NCBI GenBank assembly: GCA_013203525.1
Contig: JABMQB010000109.1
Location: forward strand, 1-9,844
Direction of reading: 5' to 3'
DNA length: 9,844 bases
Origin: Mariniphaga sp.
GTDB lineage: Bacteria; Bacteroidota; Bacteroidia; Bacteroidales; Prolixibacteraceae
This document shows, piece by piece, positions 7,561 through 9,844 of this stretch (the first letter of the stretch is position 1; every line of letters begins with the position of its first letter). Below the pieces are notes generated by a model. That model ran no database searches and was not told the origin of the DNA. It worked only from the letters and a program-made list of their open reading frames with translations. Position numbers and translations under genes: made by a program.

Positions 7561-7926
7561 ATGGCAAAATCGCTGGTAAATACAAATGCGAAGTTTGGTA
7601 CCATGCCTGTATTCCTTACAGCTTTGTCAACTATTCTGGGGGCAATCCTTTTTCTTCGGTTTGGCTGGGCTGTTGGGCAAGTTGGTTTTTTTGGAGTGAT
7701 TGGAATTATTATTTTAGGCCATATAGTCACCATCCCCACTGCGTTTGCTTTTGCCGAAATTGCCACAAACCAGCGGGTTCAGGGAGGGGGTGTTTACTAC
7801 ATTATTTTCCGGTCATTTGGATTTAATATTGATATGTTAAAAGACACCAATGAATTTGTGTCGGGTTATAATGATATTGGAAATATTTTGTTTGTAAATG
7901 CCAATAAAGTAAAAACAATAAACTAA
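7561..7926 (+). CDS. SLC12-type cation-chloride cotransporter remnant, internally deleted
   Basis: The first 90 or so residues match the start of an SLC12/APC-superfamily transporter. FGTMPVFLTALSTILGAILF (12-31) with LRFGWAVGQVG (32-42) resembles helix 1 and the following segment of Na-K-Cl and K-Cl cotransporters. Helix 2 is near 44-66, and the GGGVYYIIFRSFG segment (75-87) matches the G-G-xYY/F-I-S-R-S-x-G motif before helix 3. Full-length relatives run to several hundred residues or more, but here the protein turns to unrelated-looking hydrophilic sequence at about residue 91 (near 7830) and stops at 121. The tail, GNILFVNANKVKT (107-119), resembles the extreme C-terminus of SLC12 proteins (LLVRGN-type ending), which suggests an in-frame loss of the middle. 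With two helices at most, it cannot transport as its relatives do. It is probably a pseudogene despite its intact ATG and stop; an assembly error is also possible. The start follows a plausible promoter. Confidence 0.7.
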   Translation: MAKSLVNTNAKFGTMPVFLTALSTILGAILFLRFGWAVGQVGFFGVIGIIILGHIVTIPTAFAFAEIATNQRVQGGGVYYIIFRSFGFNIDMLKDTNEFVSGYNDIGNILFVNANKVKTIN

Positions 7927-7976
7927 TATTATATTTTCACCGTTAAAACGGATAGGTACAATATAAATATATACAG

Positions 7977-8459
7977 ATGGAAAAAAATGCAATTTTCCCA
8001 GGGTCATTCGATCCGTTCACAATAGGTCATGAGTCCATTGTAAGAAGGTCGATGTCGATATTTGATAAGGTTATTATTATGATTGGATATAATTCCAATA
8101 AAAAACCTTTTTTCCCGCTCGATAAAAGGATGAAATGGATTAATGAAGTTTTTAAAAATGACAAAAATATCAGTGTTCAAATTCATGAAGGATTAACCGT
8201 TGATTTCTGTAAAAAAGTAAACGCCAAATTTATATTAAGGGGAATTCGCACCTCATCTGATTTTGAGTATGAAAGGGCAATAGCCCAGGTAAATAAACAA
8301 ATGTACCCCGAACTGGAATCCGTCTTCCTCCTAACATTGCCCGAGCATACACCCGTTAATTCATCAATTGTAAGAGATATTATTTTACATGGAGGAGATG
8401 CAAGCATGTTTCTGCCGGAAAGTTTAAATCCCGACGAGTTTAAAAACTATAATGAATAA
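7977..8459 (+). CDS. coaD: Phosphopantetheine adenylyltransferase
   Basis: This cytoplasmic enzyme transfers AMP from ATP to 4'-phosphopantetheine, giving dephospho-CoA, the penultimate step of coenzyme A synthesis. The 160-residue length is normal for bacterial CoaD. The nucleotidyltransferase signature FPGSFDPFTIGH (7-18) holds the catalytic TxGH with His18. FILRGIRTSSDFEYE (85-99) corresponds to the substrate-binding RGxRxxxDFEYE block, and TPVNSSIVRDI (125-135) to the ISSSxVR ATP-binding motif near the C-terminus. FLPESL (145-150) is the usual ending. All key residues seem intact, so the enzyme should be active and is likely essential. The ATG at 7977 places the first strand correctly. 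It lies 50 bp after the transporter remnant and overlaps the next gene by 8 bp (8452-8459), which suggests co-translation with that gene. Confidence 0.97.
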   Translation: MEKNAIFPGSFDPFTIGHESIVRRSMSIFDKVIIMIGYNSNKKPFFPLDKRMKWINEVFKNDKNISVQIHEGLTVDFCKKVNAKFILRGIRTSSDFEYERAIAQVNKQMYPELESVFLLTLPEHTPVNSSIVRDIILHGGDASMFLPESLNPDEFKNYNE

Positions 8460-9844
8460 ATTACTCCTTAGAATTTTTACTGTTTTTGTACTAACCCTGG
8501 GATTCTTGTCAACTTATTCTGCGGTTATTCAGGGGAATGAACCCGATTATGCTGGTAAAGAACTGGTATTTACAACCTACACTGACCCCATTACAAAAAA
8601 CAAAAAAGAAATTTTCAAAATCATAATTAATGCTGATGGTTTATTTAAAAAGGAAATAGATTTATCTGAAACAATTTATTGCCATTCAGAATTTGGAATT
8701 TACAAAGGGTTGCTAATTCTTGAACCACAATCAGAACTTTTATTAAAACTTCCTCCTTTACGAGAAAAAACAGTATTGGAATCTAAAAATCCATATTTTG
8801 AACCTATCCTGTTATGGCTCCGGGTTGAATCAGACAAAAATGAGGAAGTCAATAAGCTTGTTTCAAATCTTGAAGGCCGCTATATTCAACTTACAAATAC
8901 TTATTTTAATCAGCTTTATTACCAAAAGTCAGAAATTCATCTTGATTCGGTAAAAATAAAATTGCAGGATGAATTTGGAGGTTATCAAAATCCAATCATA
9001 AAAAATCAATTAAAATTCAAATTAAAAATATTAGAATCGGATATCAACAAGGCTAAACACCAAACTGTTTTCGAAGAATTAAATCCTGTTACCTTTTCTT
9101 TCTTGAATCCGGCTTTTATCGATTTGTTAAATCTGGTATTCAACAATAAATTAAGTTTTGAAATCAGTTCCATTCATGGTAGTGAGTTAAGAGAGGCTGT
9201 GGCAAAAGTAGATATTAAGTTTATAAAAAGCCATTTTCAGGAAAAATTTAAACTGGAATCTTCATTAGCCGATTTTGTATTACTGAAACTATTACACGAT
9301 GGTTATTACAGTAACCGGTTCCCAAAACAATCTATAATTTCGATGTTGGAAAATCCTTTTTTTTTGAATAATCCGGAAAACAACATTAATACAATAGCTA
9401 AAACAATTAAGGAAAAACTATTATTCCTGTCGCCCGGTTCTTCTGCCCCTGTTATTTGTTTAAATGATTTAATGGGAAATCAGCAATGCTCTGATAATAT
9501 CAATGAATATGGCTACATTATTTTTGCCGACTCTGAGATGTTGGTTTGCCGCGAACATCTTAAATACCTATTAACGGTTTCCTCAAAATTCAAAGACAAT
9601 CTTAGTTTATTTGTAGTTATTAAAAATGCAGATATTGGAGAAATAAAAAAATTCATTGATGAAAATAAAATACCGGGCACTATTGTTATTGACGATGAAT
9701 CAAATTTTCATGCAAAAAAATATAAAATCAAATCATACCCATCATCATTTTTACTCAATAGTGACCATACGGTTTTATTAACTCCGGCAAAAAATCCTTT
9801 GGATGGATTTGAACTTGAATTCGCTTCATTCCTAAGGAGTGAGC
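8452..9844 (+). CDS. Secreted thioredoxin-like (TlpA-type fold) protein lacking CXXC, 3' end outside window
   Basis: The frame starts with the ATG at 8452, inside the end of coaD, and stays open to the last base (464 residues seen). Residues 1-24 form a signal peptide (positive MNKLLLR, a hydrophobic core, then TYSA before a probable cleavage site), without a lipobox Cys. Residues about 30-110 look like the beta-rich N-terminal domain common in Bacteroidota TlpA-like proteins, and about 125-325 is mainly helical. From about 327, SPGSSAPVICLNDLMG begins a thioredoxin-like domain: a strand at YGYIIFAD (353-360), a helix after SEMLVCREHLKYL (361-373), a strand at LSLFVVIK (384-391), and the cis-proline region IKSYPSSFLLNS (426-437). 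The redox CXXC is absent: only Cys366 remains near the place of the second cysteine. A disulfide oxidoreductase role is therefore unlikely; a binding or chaperone-like periplasmic role is possible. The fold is inferred from pattern. Confidence 0.75.
   Translation, partial: MNKLLLRIFTVFVLTLGFLSTYSAVIQGNEPDYAGKELVFTTYTDPITKNKKEIFKIIINADGLFKKEIDLSETIYCHSEFGIYKGLLILEPQSELLLKLPPLREKTVLESKNPYFEPILLWLRVESDKNEEVNKLVSNLEGRYIQLTNTYFNQLYYQKSEIHLDSVKIKLQDEFGGYQNPIIKNQLKFKLKILESDINKAKHQTVFEELNPVTFSFLNPAFIDLLNLVFNNKLSFEISSIHGSELREAVAKVDIKFIKSHFQEKFKLESSLADFVLLKLLHDGYYSNRFPKQSIISMLENPFFLNNPENNINTIAKTIKEKLLFLSPGSSAPVICLNDLMGNQQCSDNINEYGYIIFADSEMLVCREHLKYLLTVSSKFKDNLSLFVVIKNADIGEIKKFIDENKIPGTIVIDDESNFHAKKYKIKSYPSSFLLNSDHTVLLTPAKNPLDGFELEFASFLRSE

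Noticed and set aside
7518..7766. Minus-strand 82-residue frame across the transporter remnant.
   Set aside because: The plus strand encodes clear SLC12-like sequence here; the opposite frame has no recognisable features.
7941..7952. The short palindrome CCGTTAAAACGG upstream of coaD as an operator or terminator.
   Set aside because: The arms are only 4-5 bp, there is no T-run, and such matches are frequent by chance.

Overview
The window is AT-rich DNA, roughly one third G+C by eye. The organism is most likely a member of the Bacteroidota, perhaps near Bacteroidales/Marinilabiliales. Clear Shine-Dalgarno sequences are scarce, two TAnnTTTG-type -7 elements sit in the one sizeable intergenic gap, and the proteins have a Bacteroidota character. 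This assignment is an inference; no rRNA or other decisive marker is present.

Layout: positions 1-4571 hold three plus-strand genes for large multi-pass membrane proteins of the GT-C glycosyltransferase type. The first is cut by the left edge, the second overlaps it by 4 bp, and the third follows after 15 bp (counted to its ATG). Converging on them (4594-7357, minus strand) is a compact operon. In order of transcription it encodes a DPM1-like family 2 glycosyltransferase, a class I SAM-dependent methyltransferase (16-bp overlap) and a fourth GT-C-like membrane protein. A divergent intergenic region (7358-7560) separates this operon from a second plus-strand set: a drastically shortened SLC12-type cation-chloride cotransporter, coaD (phosphopantetheine adenylyltransferase, coenzyme A synthesis), and a secreted protein with a thioredoxin-like C-terminal domain that has no CXXC. 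The last gene is cut by the right edge.

How the genes may work together: family 2 enzymes like the one here typically load a sugar from a nucleotide donor onto a polyprenyl phosphate on the cytoplasmic face. GT-C enzymes then use such lipid-linked sugars on the outer face of the inner membrane. One possible donor maker, four possible users and a methyltransferase suggest a locus that decorates a lipid, glycan or protein of the cell envelope. The acceptor and sugar cannot be read from the sequence.

Most notable oddities: the transporter ORF at 7561-7926 appears to keep the extreme N- and C-termini of an SLC12-like protein with the middle missing; the thioredoxin-like protein lacks the redox motif; and a 13-bp inverted repeat lies next to a possible promoter in front of the glycosyltransferase operon. 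I found no CRISPR array, tRNA, rRNA, insertion sequence or clearly novel multi-gene system.
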